Counted from the stretch's first letter, positions 40,606 through 50,715 are shown. The stretch is 64,000 bases of DNA from Paracraurococcus lichenis (GCF_030657435.1 NZ_JAUTWS010000018.1:62001-126000); one strand, 5' to 3'. Notes: generated by a model from the letters alone, not told the origin. Numbers and translations: made by a program.

Positions 40606-41391
40606 ATGCCCCTCGCCGAGACCGCGGCGCCGGCTGCCGCCGCGCCGGCCTCGCCGGTCGCGGCCGGCGTGCCGGCCGGCCCGCTCCCGCTTTCCGTCGT
40701 CATCCCCGTGCGCAACGAGGCGCCGAACATCGCCCCCCTGGTCCAGGAGATCGAGGCGGCGCTGGCCGGGGTGCCGCACGAGATCGTCTATGTGGACGAC
40801 GGCTCCTCGGACGCGACGCCGGCGGCGCTGCGGGCGGCAGCGGCGGGCGCGTCGGTGCGGGCGCTGCGGCACCGCGCGAGTTGCGGCCAGTCGGCCGCCA
40901 TCGTCACCGGGGTGAAGGCGGCGCGCGGCACCTGGATCGCCACCCTCGACGGCGACGGGCAGAACGACCCGGCCGACATCCCCCGCCTGCTGGCGCGGGC
41001 GGAGGCCGAGGGCGGCGCCATCCTGGTCGCCGGCCACCGGGTGACGCGGCGGGATTCCTGGGTGAAGCGCCGCTCCAGCCGCATCGCCAATGCGGTGCGG
41101 GCGCGGCTGCTGCGCGACGCCACGCCGGATACCGGCTGCGGGCTGAAGGTCTTCCCGCGGGCGCTCTTCCTCGACCTCCCGCATTTCGACCACATGCACC
41201 GCTTCCTGCCGGCGCTGGTGCTGCGCCAGGGCGGGCGGGTGGTGAGCGAGCCGGTGAACCACCGGCCGCGGGTGCGGGGCCGGTCGAATTACGGCACGCT
41301 CGATCGCCTCGCGGTCAGCCTCTTCGACCTGGTCGGCGTCGCCTGGCTGCAGCGGCGCTGGAAGCGGCCGGTGGTGGACGCCGCGGAATGA
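40606..41391 (+). CDS. Family 2 glycosyltransferase (dolichol-phosphate-sugar synthase-like)
   Basis: A 261-residue GT-A glycosyltransferase. It has the entry strand LPLSVVIPVRNEAPNI, the nucleotide-binding IVYVDDGSSDATP and the metal site TLDGDGQNDPADIPRLL. Overall it resembles polyprenyl-phosphate glycosyltransferases that load sugars on undecaprenyl phosphate, but it lacks the C-terminal membrane helices of the larger ones. The stop overlaps the start of the next membrane-protein gene (ATGA). The ATG at 40606 is chosen over one at 40537 because the extra residues are Arg/Pro-rich and non-family. Confidence 0.88.
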   Translation: MPLAETAAPAAAAPASPVAAGVPAGPLPLSVVIPVRNEAPNIAPLVQEIEAALAGVPHEIVYVDDGSSDATPAALRAAAAGASVRALRHRASCGQSAAIVTGVKAARGTWIATLDGDGQNDPADIPRLLARAEAEGGAILVAGHRVTRRDSWVKRRSSRIANAVRARLLRDATPDTGCGLKVFPRALFLDLPHFDHMHRFLPALVLRQGGRVVSEPVNHRPRVRGRSNYGTLDRLAVSLFDLVGVAWLQRRWKRPVVDAAE

Positions 41392-42083
41392 GCGACGGCC
41401 CCGGCCCGGGCCGCGAGCGGCTGCGGGCGGTCGGCAAGCTGGTGGTCCTCGCCCTCGGGCTCGTCCTGGGCGGCCTGCTGCTGCGCGCGCTCGGCGCCGT
41501 GCCCGGGACCGAATGGGTGGACCGCTACATCCGCGACCAGGGATTGCTCGGCGAGACGCTGTTCCTGCTGGTCGGCGCCGCCGCCGCGGCGGCCGGGCTG
41601 CCGCGGCAGGGCGTCGCCTTCCTCGGCGGCTATGCCTTCGGCGCCGTGATCGGCACGCTGCTCAGCCTGCTCGCGCAATTGCTCGGCTGCGCGCTGGCCG
41701 TCTTCTGGGCGCGGCTGGTCGGGCGGGCCTGGGCGGAGCGCGTGCTGGCCGGCCGCTACGGGCGGCGGCTGCGGGCGGTGCGCGACGTGCTGGCCGAGAG
41801 CCCCTTCGGCGCGACGCTGGCGCTGCGGCTGCTGCCGGTCGGCAACAACCTGGCGCTGAACCTGCTGGGCGGGCTGGCGGGCATCGCGCCGCTGCCCTTC
41901 CTCGCCGCCTCGGCGCTCGGCTACCTGCCGCAGACCGTGGTCTTCGCCCTGCTGGGCAAGGGCGTGCGGGTGGATGGCGCCTGGCAACTGGCGCTGGCGG
42001 GGCTGCTGCTGGCGGTCTCGGTCGGCATTGGCCTCGCGCTGCTGCGGCGGGCGCGGGCGGGGCGGGCGCTGGCCGCGCCCTGA
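41388..42083 (+). CDS. VTT/DedA-type (TVP38/TMEM64) membrane protein
   Basis: A 231-residue membrane protein with about five or six hydrophobic segments. The VTT signature appears in AAAAAGLPRQGVAFLGGYAFGAVIGTLL, in RLLPVGNNLALNLLGGLAGI, and in PFLAASALGYLPQTVVFALLG. Members are lipid scramblases or small-molecule transporters; some DedA relatives recycle undecaprenyl phosphate, which fits the overlapping GT2 gene that likely uses that lipid. Function in this organism is inferred from that pairing. Confidence 0.85.
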   Translation: MSDGPGPGRERLRAVGKLVVLALGLVLGGLLLRALGAVPGTEWVDRYIRDQGLLGETLFLLVGAAAAAAGLPRQGVAFLGGYAFGAVIGTLLSLLAQLLGCALAVFWARLVGRAWAERVLAGRYGRRLRAVRDVLAESPFGATLALRLLPVGNNLALNLLGGLAGIAPLPFLAASALGYLPQTVVFALLGKGVRVDGAWQLALAGLLLAVSVGIGLALLRRARAGRALAAP

Positions 42084-42177
42084 AGGCGCGTGCGCCATCG
42101 CATGCCGCGGGCGATCCGGCATTGCCGGAGGCGCATGGAGCGCCTTCGACACCGTCGAAGGCGACCAGTGCCGGCGG

Positions 42178-42264
42178 CCATGGGCCCGGAGCCTCGTCAA
42201 GGGTGCGGCTTCGCCGCACCGCGCGAAGCGCGGCTTCGCCCTTGACGAGGCTCCGGGCCCATGG
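42178..42264. repeat. Long perfect inverted repeat (26-bp arms)
   Basis: Arms at 42178-42203 and 42239-42264 are perfect complements of 26 bases around a 35-base centre that itself contains small hairpins (TGCGGC/GCCGCA). Two smaller palindromes flank it (GCCTTCGA/TCGAAGGC near 42141-42161 and GCTCGA/TCGAGC near 42280-42296). It lies between convergent genes, so it may terminate both, but its size and modular form resemble a mobile palindromic element. Confidence 0.75.
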
Positions 42265-42325
42265 CTTGGGCTGGAGGTCGCTCGACGCGGTCGAGCGCCC
42301 GTCCGGGCCTCGTCCGACGACCGGG

Positions 42326-43357
42326 TCAGGGCTTCGGCGGCACCATCGCGGCCTCCGTCACCTCGGCCGCGCCCAGCGGCTCGCCGGCGGCGAAGCGCGT
42401 GGCGTTGCCGAGCGTCGTGTCGGCGATCGCCGCCAACGCCTCGCGCGTGAAGAAGGCCTGGTGCCCCGTCACGACAACGTTCGGGAAGGTCAGCAGCCGC
42501 GCCAGCACGTCGTCCGGGATGATCCGGTTCGACAGGTCCTCGAAGAACAGGTCGGCCTCCTGCTCGTAGACATCGATGGCGAGGCCGCCGAGCCGGCCGC
42601 TCTTCAGCGCCTCGATCGCCGCCTCGGCATCCACCAGCCCGCCGCGGCTGGTATTGACCAGCAGCATGCCGCGCCGCGCCCGCGCCAGCGTCTCCGCCCG
42701 CAGCAGGTGCCGCGTCGCCGGCGTCAGCGGGCAATGCAGCGTCAGGATGTCCGCCTGCGCCACGATGGCGTCGAGATCGGCATAGGCGATGCCGAGCGCC
42801 TCCAGCGCCGGGTCCGGCACCAGGTCCTGCGCCAGCACGCGGCAGCCGAAGCCGGCGGCCAGCGCCCGCGCCACCAGCGCGCCGATCCGGCCGGTGCCGA
42901 TGACGCCCACGGTCTTGCCGAAGAGATCGAAGCCGAGCAGCCCGTCGAGGGCGAAATTGCCGTCCCGCGTCCGCTGGTGGGCGCGGTGGATGCCGCGCAC
43001 CAGGGTCAGCAGCAGGCCGATGGTGAACTCGGCGACCGCATGCGGCGAATAGGCCGGCACCCGCGCGACCGTCAGGCCGAGCCGCGCCGCCGCCCGCAGG
43101 TCGACGTTGTTGAAGCCGGCGCAGCGCAGCGCGATCAGGCGCGTGCCGGAGGCGGCCAGCGCCGCCAGCGCCGCCAGCACCGGTGCCGGGAGCTCGTCGT
43201 TGACGAAGGGGCAGACCGCGGCGGCGCCCTGGGCCAGCACCGCCGTCTCCGCCGTCAGCCGCGGCTCGAGGAAGAGGAGCTCATGGCCATGGGCGCCGTT
43301 CGCCGCCTCGAAGGAGCGGCGGTCATAGGGCTTGGTGCTGAACATCGCGATGCGCAT
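42326..43357 (-). CDS. ldhA: Fermentative D-lactate dehydrogenase (LdhA-like)
   Basis: A 343-residue D-2-hydroxyacid dehydrogenase that closely follows the E. coli LdhA pattern: [43 protein letters not shown] and [17 protein letters not shown]. The NAD motif GVIGTGRIG is at 151-159 and the catalytic residues are Arg238 (NTSRGG), Glu267 ([12 protein letters not shown]) and His299 (TGHQAFFT). It reduces pyruvate to D-lactate with NADH in the cytoplasm. The ATG at 43357 gives the family-like N-terminus; the 14-codon upstream extension is rejected. The usg gene lies 39 bases upstream. Confidence 0.93.
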   Translation of the reverse strand: MRIAMFSTKPYDRRSFEAANGAHGHELLFLEPRLTAETAVLAQGAAAVCPFVNDELPAPVLAALAALAASGTRLIALRCAGFNNVDLRAAARLGLTVARVPAYSPHAVAEFTIGLLLTLVRGIHRAHQRTRDGNFALDGLLGFDLFGKTVGVIGTGRIGALVARALAAGFGCRVLAQDLVPDPALEALGIAYADLDAIVAQADILTLHCPLTPATRHLLRAETLARARRGMLLVNTSRGGLVDAEAAIEALKSGRLGGLAIDVYEQEADLFFEDLSNRIIPDDVLARLLTFPNVVVTGHQAFFTREALAAIADTTLGNATRFAAGEPLGAAEVTEAAMVPPKP

Positions 43358-43395
43358 GCGCCCGCTTCTCGCACCTGCCGCCGCTGCCCCGGCGC

Positions 43396-43683
43396 TCAAT
43401 GCAGCGTGAACTGCCCGTCGGCGTAGCGCAGCTCGGCCGGGCGGATCAGCGCCGAGGAGGCGACCCGCACCGAATGCAGCGGCCCCTCGATCTCCCGCCG
43501 CCAGAAGTCCAGGAATTTCGTCAGCTCGGGGAAGACCGGGGCCCGGTCCAGCTTCTGCCAGACGAAAGTCTGCAGCACCTCGGGATGGTCGGGCATGTGG
43601 TAGAGGATCTCGGCGGTGGTCAGCCGCCAGTCGGGGATGTGGAACTCGGGCACGCGAACAAAGCTGGCAATGTCACGCAGCAC
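43396..43683 (-). CDS. usg: Usg family protein
   Basis: A 95-residue protein of the Usg family, conserved in Alphaproteobacteria, with the typical [24 protein letters not shown] and LQTFVWQ segments. Its biochemical role is unknown; the name comes from a gene once found beside trp genes. It is the first gene of a minus-strand unit with ldhA and is divergent from groES-groEL across the CIRCE-containing region. Confidence 0.88.
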   Translation of the reverse strand: MLRDIASFVRVPEFHIPDWRLTTAEILYHMPDHPEVLQTFVWQKLDRAPVFPELTKFLDFWRREIEGPLHSVRVASSALIRPAELRYADGQFTLH

Positions 43684-43814
43684 GCCTGTCGTCCTTTCCT
43701 AGCCTGATCGATCCGTCCTGAGGCGCGGACCGGCGTCTTTCCTCCTTGGCCAAGGTCTGAAGCTTGCCACGATGGGCGGGGTTCCCTGCAAGAAAAACCT
43801 TGTGTATCAGTCTG

Positions 43815-43841
43815 TTAGCACTCGCACTCCGAGAGTGCTGC
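43815..43841 (+). promoter_or_regulatory. CIRCE element 1 (HrcA operator)
   Basis: TTAGCACTC, nine bases, GAGTGCTGC. It matches the CIRCE consensus TTAGCACTC-N9-GAGTGCTAA at 16 of 18 arm positions. It sits directly upstream of the -35 box of groES. HrcA bound here represses the heat-shock operon; hrcA itself is not in the window. Confidence 0.9.
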
Positions 43842-43847
43842 AATCCC

Positions 43848-43876
43848 TTGACGAGAACGAACGACTCCCTTAGATC
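43848..43876 (+). promoter_or_regulatory. groESL promoter
   Basis: TTGACG (43848-43853), a 17-base spacer and TAGATC (43871-43876) form a sigma70 promoter located between two CIRCE operators. The CTTGA start also partly fits an alphaproteobacterial RpoH -35 element, so dual control by HrcA and sigma32 is possible. Confidence 0.75.
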
Positions 43877-43877
43877 G

Positions 43878-43904
43878 CTGGCACTCCTCCGGGGGGAGTG
43901 CCAG
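43878..43904 (+). promoter_or_regulatory. CIRCE-like element 2 (HrcA operator variant)
   Basis: CTGGCACTC, nine bases, GAGTGCCAG. It is a perfect palindrome with the exact CIRCE spacing and core GCACTC/GAGTGC, but TTA is replaced by CTG and TAA by CAG. It overlaps the predicted transcription start, so bound HrcA would block initiation, and it forms a hairpin in the 5' leader. Confidence 0.8.
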
Positions 43905-43980
43905 CGGGCTGCCAAGGCGGACGCGGGCCGGACCTGCCGGTCGAGGAAACGCATGTGATAAAGGCATCAGGAGAGGACCT

Positions 43981-44292
43981 ATGAGCTTCCGTCCCCTGCA
44001 TGACCGCGTTCTCGTTCGCCGCGTGACGGCCGAAGAGAAGACCGCGGGTGGCATCATCATCCCCGACACCGCCAAGGAGAAGCCGCAGGAAGGCGAGATC
44101 GTCGCCGTCGGCTCCGGCACCCTGAACGACAAGGGCGAGCTCCGCCCGCTCGACGTCAAGGCCGGCGACCGCATCCTGTTCGGCAAGTGGTCGGGCACCG
44201 AGGTGAAGCTCAATGGTGAGGAGCTCCTGATCATGAAGGAGTCCGACATCATGGGGATCCTCGACAACCCTTCCGTCGCGAAGGCCGCCTGA
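43981..44292 (+). CDS. groES: Co-chaperonin GroES
   Basis: A 103-residue GroES. It begins [15 protein letters not shown], has the mobile loop [17 protein letters not shown] that docks GroEL, and ends with the beta strand [15 protein letters not shown]. It caps the GroEL ring during ATP-driven protein folding. AGGAGAGGA precedes the ATG. groEL follows after about 160 bases, a longer gap than in many operons, with no obvious terminator between them. Confidence 0.98.
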   Translation: MSFRPLHDRVLVRRVTAEEKTAGGIIIPDTAKEKPQEGEIVAVGSGTLNDKGELRPLDVKAGDRILFGKWSGTEVKLNGEELLIMKESDIMGILDNPSVAKAA

Positions 44293-44431
44293 GGGCCCTG
44301 CCGCCGGCGGCCGAAGCGCCCGAGGCGCGGCGGTCCGGCCCGGCGGCAAGACCGAACCTCAGACTCGTCTCCAACCAGGGCGTTCCGACGCGCGCCGGGC
44401 CCGAGCCCGGGCGCGAAGCGTGAGCGCCTGA

Positions 44432-46090
<1,659 letters not shown>

Positions 46091-46118
46091 TCCCTCAGGG
46101 ACCTGAAGTGACTGAAGG

Positions 46119-46147
46119 GGGCGGAACCGCAAGGTTCCGCCCTTTTT
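46119..46147 (+). terminator. Intrinsic terminator of groESL
   Basis: GGGCGGAACC / GGTTCCGCCC with a GCAA tetraloop, followed by TTTTT. A textbook rho-independent terminator. Confidence 0.93.
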
Positions 46148-46387
46148 CTTTGCTGGATTTTGCTCTGATTTTGCGACAGCCGCTTGCGCTACTCACATAA
46201 ATGCTAGTGCAAGCCGTTTGACTTCGCGAGGGCGATCTGTGCTGACTGCCTCGGCCAGCCGATCTTGGCCGCCTTGCCGTGCCTCCCCGGGGAAGAACTC
46301 CCCGGGCGCCCTCAAGCGATCCAGCCCGCTGGTTTTCCGCGCGGGCGATCGGCGTCCGCGCAGCAGGACACAAGGAGGGTGCGTCGC
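46148..46387 (+). other. Long upstream region of the cold-shock gene
   Basis: About 240 bases separate the groESL terminator from the cold-shock start. The first 60 are unusually AT-rich for this genome and may hold the promoter (TTGCGA- and TTGACT-like -35 candidates, no clear -10). The rest could be a long structured leader, as is typical of cspA-type mRNAs. No gene is seen. Confidence 0.4.
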
Positions 46388-46591
46388 ATGGCGACCGGCA
46401 CCGTGAAGTGGTTCAACGCGACCAAGGGGTTCGGCTTCATCGTCCCGCAGGACGGCGGCAAGGACGTCTTCGTCCACATCACCGCCGTGCAGAAGGCGGG
46501 GCTGCAGGGCCTGAACGAGAACCAGAAGGTCAGCTACGACGTGGTGATGGAGCGCGGCAAGGCGGCCGCCGCCAACCTCAAGCCGATGTAA
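46388..46591 (+). CDS. Cold-shock protein (CspA family)
   Basis: A 67-residue single cold-shock domain with RNP1 KGFGFIV and RNP2 VFVHI on the beta-barrel face. It binds single-stranded RNA and DNA and melts mRNA structures at low temperature or during growth. AAGGAGG lies 9 bases before the ATG at 46388, a strong site. It is monocistronic, followed 4 bases after the stop by a strong terminator. Confidence 0.96.
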   Translation: MATGTVKWFNATKGFGFIVPQDGGKDVFVHITAVQKAGLQGLNENQKVSYDVVMERGKAAAANLKPM

Positions 46592-46594
46592 GCG

Positions 46595-46621
46595 AAAGGG
46601 CCCGGGAGACCGGGCCCTTTT
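46595..46621 (+). terminator. Intrinsic terminator of the cold-shock gene
   Basis: AAAGGGCCCGG / CCGGGCCCTTT with a GAGA tetraloop and a short T run. The A/T ends also suit the convergent gene at 46636-47211. Confidence 0.9.
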
Positions 46622-46635
46622 CCTGTCGGCCGGGC

Positions 46636-47211
46636 TCAGCCCGCCGGCGTCTCCTGCACCCAGACCCGGCGCGCGCCCTCCTGCTGCAGGAAGGCCTCGG
46701 CCTGCTGGCGCAGTTCCGGCGTCGCCGCCTGGATGCCCAGCGCGGGTCCCTCCGCCCGCTCGGCGATGCGCTCGCCCTTCTCGGCCTCCTCCTTCGCCTG
46801 GCGCGGCTCGGCCGCCTTGCCCACGGCCTCCCCGGCCGCGAGCGTCGCGCCGCCCGCCGCCGCCGCCGCGGCGACTGCCGGCAGCGCCGCGCCGCCGGTG
46901 GCGATCACGAGCCCCGCCGCGAGCATGGAGGTGCCGGCGGTCGCCGTGCCGACCCAGTTGGTCCGCAGATTGCGCTGGCTGGCCTCATGCGGGTTCTCGT
47001 CCGGCATGATGACCTGCTCGTTGTCGGCGCGGCCGGGCTGGCCCTCGCCGGCCGAGGCCTGCGACTGGCGGAACCAGTCGGCCGCCTGCAGCCGCTCCGC
47101 CGCGCGGTCGAGCGCGGCGCGTTCCGCGAACTCGCCCCAGACCACGGGGCTCGCCATCGGCCGGTCGTCGTGCTCGCCGGTCCACTGGCTGCTGTCCACC
47201 ACGATGGGCAT
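46636..47211 (-). CDS. Hypothetical protein with glycine/alanine-rich hydrophobic core
   Basis: A 191-residue protein with a hydrophilic N-terminal 70 residues containing two Trp, a linker MPDENPHEASQRNLRTNW, a Gly/Ala-rich hydrophobic stretch (about residues 92-130, glycine-zipper-like) and a charged helical C-terminus rich in Glu/Ala/Gln. It may insert in or lie on a membrane. AGGAG lies 6 bases before the ATG at 47211. I do not recognise the family and see no conserved catalytic motif. Confidence 0.6.
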   Translation of the reverse strand: MPIVVDSSQWTGEHDDRPMASPVVWGEFAERAALDRAAERLQAADWFRQSQASAGEGQPGRADNEQVIMPDENPHEASQRNLRTNWVGTATAGTSMLAAGLVIATGGAALPAVAAAAAAGGATLAAGEAVGKAAEPRQAKEEAEKGERIAERAEGPALGIQAATPELRQQAEAFLQQEGARRVWVQETPAG

Positions 47212-47288
47212 GCGGGCTCCTTTCGCTAGACTGCGATGATGAGGCACGGGCAACGCCCGGCCCCCGACCACCGTTCCGGGAGACCCGC

Positions 47289-48293
47289 GTGTTCGATCTG
47301 CCCGCCCTCGAGGCTGCCGCCGCCCTGGTGCATCGCGCCTTCCCGCCGACGCCGCAACTCGCCTGGCCGCTGCTGGCGGCGCGCACCGGCGCGGAGGTCT
47401 GGGTGAAGCACGAGAACCACACGCCGACCGGTGCCTTCAAGCTCCGCGGCGGCCTGGTCTACATGGACCGCCTGAAGCGGGATCGGCCGCAGGTGCGCGG
47501 CGTGATCAGCGCGACCCGCGGCAACCACGGCCAGAGCCTGGCCTATGCCGGGGCCCGGCACGGCGTGCCGGTCACCATCGTGGTTCCACAAGGCAACAGC
47601 ACGGAGAAGAACGCCGCCATGCGGGCGCAGGGCGCCGAACTGGTGGAGCATGGCGAGGATTTCGACGCGGCCCGGGAGCATGCGGTGGCGCTGGCCGCGG
47701 AACGTGGGCTGGAATTCGCCCCCTCCTTCGCGCCGGACCTGGTGCTGGGCGTCGCCACCTATGCGCTCGAACTCTTCCGGGGCGCCCCGCCGCTGGACGC
47801 GCTCTATGTGCCGATCGGGCTCGGCTCCGGCATCTGCGGCTGCATCCTGGCGCGCGACCTGCTGGGCCTGCCGACCGAGATCATCGGCGTGCAGAGCACG
47901 GAGGCGCCGGCCTATGCGCTCTCCGTCGCGGCGGGCCGCGTCGTCACGACCGACAGCGCGAATACGCGCGCTGACGGCATGGCGGTGCGGGTGCCGGACA
48001 CGGCGGCGCTCGAGATCATCCGCCGCGGCGGGAACCCGGCGGCGCCGCACCGCGACGCCCATGGGAAGCCGGGCGCCGCGCGCGTCGTCACCGTGACGGA
48101 TGCGGAGGTGGCGGCGGCGATCCGCGCCTATTGGCAGGACACGCACAACCTGGCGGAGGGGGCGGGCGCCGCGCCGCTGGCGGCGCTGCTGCAGGAGCGC
48201 GAGCGCATGGCCGGCCGGCGCGTCGGCCTCGTGCTCTGCGGCGGCAACATCGACCTCGCGTTGTTCCGCGACTGGGTGCTCGCCGCTCCCTGA
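47289..48293 (+). CDS. Threonine/serine dehydratase-family PLP enzyme
   Basis: A 334-residue fold type II PLP enzyme. The PLP lysine is in TPTGAFKLRGG, the substrate loop in SATRGNHGQS, and the phosphate-binding glycine loop in IGLGSGICG. It most likely deaminates threonine or serine to the 2-keto acid; without an ACT domain it would be the catabolic, non-feedback-controlled type. Related enzymes act on hydroxyectoine-derived compounds, and no ectoine genes are near. The GTG start follows GGGAG by 7 bases. Confidence 0.85.
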   Translation: MFDLPALEAAAALVHRAFPPTPQLAWPLLAARTGAEVWVKHENHTPTGAFKLRGGLVYMDRLKRDRPQVRGVISATRGNHGQSLAYAGARHGVPVTIVVPQGNSTEKNAAMRAQGAELVEHGEDFDAAREHAVALAAERGLEFAPSFAPDLVLGVATYALELFRGAPPLDALYVPIGLGSGICGCILARDLLGLPTEIIGVQSTEAPAYALSVAAGRVVTTDSANTRADGMAVRVPDTAALEIIRRGGNPAAPHRDAHGKPGAARVVTVTDAEVAAAIRAYWQDTHNLAEGAGAAPLAALLQERERMAGRRVGLVLCGGNIDLALFRDWVLAAP

Positions 48294-48447
48294 GCAGGCC
48301 TTTGCCGCACGACCTGCGGCCCGACCGCGAAAACCTGCTCGGGATCCTGTCGCGGCGCAAAGCCCGAGGGGTCTGCCTGGCCGGGCCCGGCATGCAACCC
48401 CGCGCCGCCGCGCCCCGTTGCCCCGCGAGGGAAGGGAGAACCGGCGC

Positions 48448-49326
48448 ATGCGCATCCATCACCTCGATTGCGGGCCGGCGCGGCCTCTCGGCGGCGCGCT
48501 GATGGATGGCGTGAGCCCGGGCGCCGTCGGCCGCCTCACCTGCCATTGCCTCGCGGTGGAGACGCCGCGGCATGGCGTGGTGCTGGTCGATACCGGCCTC
48601 GGCCTGCGCGACATGATCCGTCCCGCCGGCCGCCTGCCGCGGGTGAACAGCAGCCTGCTGCGCTTCCGCTACGACCCGGACCGCAGCATGCTGCGGCACA
48701 TGAAGCACCTCGGGCTGCATCCCTCCGACGTGCGGCATATCATCATGACGCATCTGGACTTCGACCATGCCGGCGGGCTGGTCGATTTCCCGCAGGCCCG
48801 CGTCCACCTGATGGAGGCCGAGGCGCGCGCCGCCCGGGCGCGGGAGGGCGTGCTGGGCCGCACCCGCTACCGCCCGGTGCAATGGGGCGACACCTCCCGC
48901 TGGCAGGTCTATTCCGAGCGCGATGTCGGCCGCTGGTACGGCTTCGACGCCGTGCTGCAACTGGAGGGGCTGCCGCAGGAATTCGTGCTGGTGCCGCTGC
49001 CGGGCCATTCGGCGGGGCATGCCGGGGTCGGCATCGAGACGCCGCGCGGCTGGATCCTGCATGCCGGCGACACCTACTTCAACCGCGCGGAGATGCATGC
49101 GGAGGTACCGCACTGCCCGCCCGGCACGGCGGCCTACGAGGCGGCGATGGCCTGGAGCAATCCGCTGGTCCGGGCGCAGCAGAAGCGGGTGCGGCTGCTG
49201 GCGCATGACCCGGCCTCGCCCGTGGTGGTGTTCTGCACGCATGACCCGGTGGAATACGTGGCCCTTGCCGCCTGGTCCGAGGCGCAGGGCGCGCCGGCCA
49301 GCGAGAATGCCGCACGCGCGGCCTGA
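48448..49326 (+). CDS. MBL-fold metallohydrolase
   Basis: A 292-residue metallo-beta-lactamase-fold hydrolase. The metal motif is THLDFDHAGG (His102, Asp104, Asp106, His107): HxDxDH, where lactonases such as AiiA have HxHxDH. Further ligands are in PLPGHSAGHAGV, HAGDTYFN and FCTHDPVEY. Substrate may be a lactone or other ester. GAAGGGAG precedes the ATG. A Rieske protein gene follows on the same strand. Confidence 0.86.
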   Translation: MRIHHLDCGPARPLGGALMDGVSPGAVGRLTCHCLAVETPRHGVVLVDTGLGLRDMIRPAGRLPRVNSSLLRFRYDPDRSMLRHMKHLGLHPSDVRHIIMTHLDFDHAGGLVDFPQARVHLMEAEARAARAREGVLGRTRYRPVQWGDTSRWQVYSERDVGRWYGFDAVLQLEGLPQEFVLVPLPGHSAGHAGVGIETPRGWILHAGDTYFNRAEMHAEVPHCPPGTAAYEAAMAWSNPLVRAQQKRVRLLAHDPASPVVVFCTHDPVEYVALAAWSEAQGAPASENAARAA

Positions 49327-49401
49327 GCGCTCCGCCGGCGGCCGGTTCGACAGCGGCGGCGCCGCGCGGTAATTTCCCGCGCAGCAGAAGGGGAACGATC
49401 C

Positions 49402-49710
49402 ATGCCAGCCTGGCACCGCGTGGCCAACGAGTCCGACCTTGCCGAGAACATGCCGCTCGCCGTCCGCATCGGCGACCTCTCCATCGCCGTGGTGCGGCTG
49501 GAGGACGGGATCTTCGCCGTGAACGATGTCTGCACGCATGAATACGCGCTGCTATCGGACGGTTTCTGCGAGGACGGCAAGCTGGAATGCCCGCTGCACC
49601 AGGCTTGCTTCGACATCCGCACCGGCGCCGCGCTGAACGAGCCGGCGGAGGTGCCGGTCGCCACCTACCAAGTGAAGGTCGAGGGCGGCGAGGTCTTCGT
49701 CGAGGCCTGA
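49402..49710 (+). CDS. Rieske-type [2Fe-2S] ferredoxin
   Basis: A 102-residue single-domain Rieske protein with cluster ligands Cys44-x-His46 (DVCTHEYAL) and Cys63-x2-His66 (CPLHQACFD). No signal peptide, so a soluble cytoplasmic electron carrier of the kind that feeds ring-hydroxylating oxygenases or monooxygenases. No oxygenase or reductase gene is adjacent. GAAGGGGAA lies before the ATG. Confidence 0.92.
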   Translation: MPAWHRVANESDLAENMPLAVRIGDLSIAVVRLEDGIFAVNDVCTHEYALLSDGFCEDGKLECPLHQACFDIRTGAALNEPAEVPVATYQVKVEGGEVFVEA

Positions 49711-49743
49711 GGCCCCGGGGCGTGAGGCCTGGGGTGGTGACGA

Positions 49744-50715
49744 TCAGTCCGGCCTGATCCCCGCCTCCCGCACCACCCTGGCCCATTTCGCCGTCTCGGC
49801 GGCGAGCTGGGCCTGGAATTCCTCGGGGCCCGTCTCCAGCGGGTCGAGCCCGGCGGCGGCGATGCGCTCCCGCAGCTCCGGCCGGCGCAGCGCCGCGAGG
49901 ATGTCGCGGTGGAGCTGCGCCAGCCGGAGCTGCGGCAGCCCGGCCGGGGCCAGCACGCCGTACCAGGAGCCCGCCTCGGCGCCGGGATAGCCGAGCTCGG
50001 CGAAGCTCGGCAGGTCCGGCACCTCCCGCCAGCGCCGCGCATCCGCGACCGCCAGGCCGCGCAGCGCGCCCGCGCGGATCTGCGGCACCGCGACCGTCGT
50101 GTTGAGGAACCCGCCGCTCACCTGGCCCGCGAGGATCGCGGTCTGCGCCGGCGCGGCGCCGCTGAAGGGCACATGCGTCAGCTCGATCCCGGCAACGGAG
50201 GCAAACAGCGCCATGGCGAGGTGGCTGGCATTGCCGATGCCGGCCGAGCCCATGGTCAGCGCGCCCGGCCGCGCCTTCGCCGCCGCGACGAAGCCCGCAA
50301 GGTCGGCGATGCCGGTCGAGGGATGCACGGCGAGGAGCATCGGATGGAAGGCGCAGTTGAGGATCGCCGTGAAGTCGCGGACGGGATCGAAGGGCAGCTT
50401 CGGCATCAGCGCCGGGTTCATCACATGCGCGGTCGCGGCGAGCAGCAGCGTGGTGCCGTCCGGCGCGGCGCGCGCCACGGCCTCGGTGCCGATCGTGCTG
50501 CCCGCGCCGGGGCGGTTCTCCACCACCACCGGCTGGCGCCAGGCCTCGGTCAGCGCGGCGGCGAGCGCGCGGGCGAGAATGTCCGTGGGACCGCCGGGCG
50601 GATAGGGCACGACGATGCGCACCGGCCGGTCCGGGGACCAGGACGGCGGCTGCGCCCGCACGGCAGATGGCAGGGCCAGCAGCGCGGCCAGCGCCGCGCG
50701 TCGCGTCGGGGTCAT
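49744..50715 (-). CDS. Bug-family (TctC-like) substrate-binding protein
   Basis: A 323-residue periplasmic binding protein with a signal sequence beginning MTPTRRAALAALLALPSAVRAQ. Family hallmarks: WSPDRPVRIVVPYPPGGPTDI, VVVENRPGAGSTIGTEAVARA and LTHVPFSGAAPAQTAILAGQV. Bug proteins bind carboxylates, nicotinate or aromatic acids for TctAB-type permeases or signalling. No TctA/TctB is near. A decayed relative lies at 52880-53724. Confidence 0.92.
   Translation of the reverse strand: MTPTRRAALAALLALPSAVRAQPPSWSPDRPVRIVVPYPPGGPTDILARALAAALTEAWRQPVVVENRPGAGSTIGTEAVARAAPDGTTLLLAATAHVMNPALMPKLPFDPVRDFTAILNCAFHPMLLAVHPSTGIADLAGFVAAAKARPGALTMGSAGIGNASHLAMALFASVAGIELTHVPFSGAAPAQTAILAGQVSGGFLNTTVAVPQIRAGALRGLAVADARRWREVPDLPSFAELGYPGAEAGSWYGVLAPAGLPQLRLAQLHRDILAALRRPELRERIAAAGLDPLETGPEEFQAQLAAETAKWARVVREAGIRPD

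Noticed and set aside
42084-42325. Open frames crossing the long palindrome
   Set aside because: They owe their length to the palindrome's GC content and repeat the same residues on both strands; no gene-like features.
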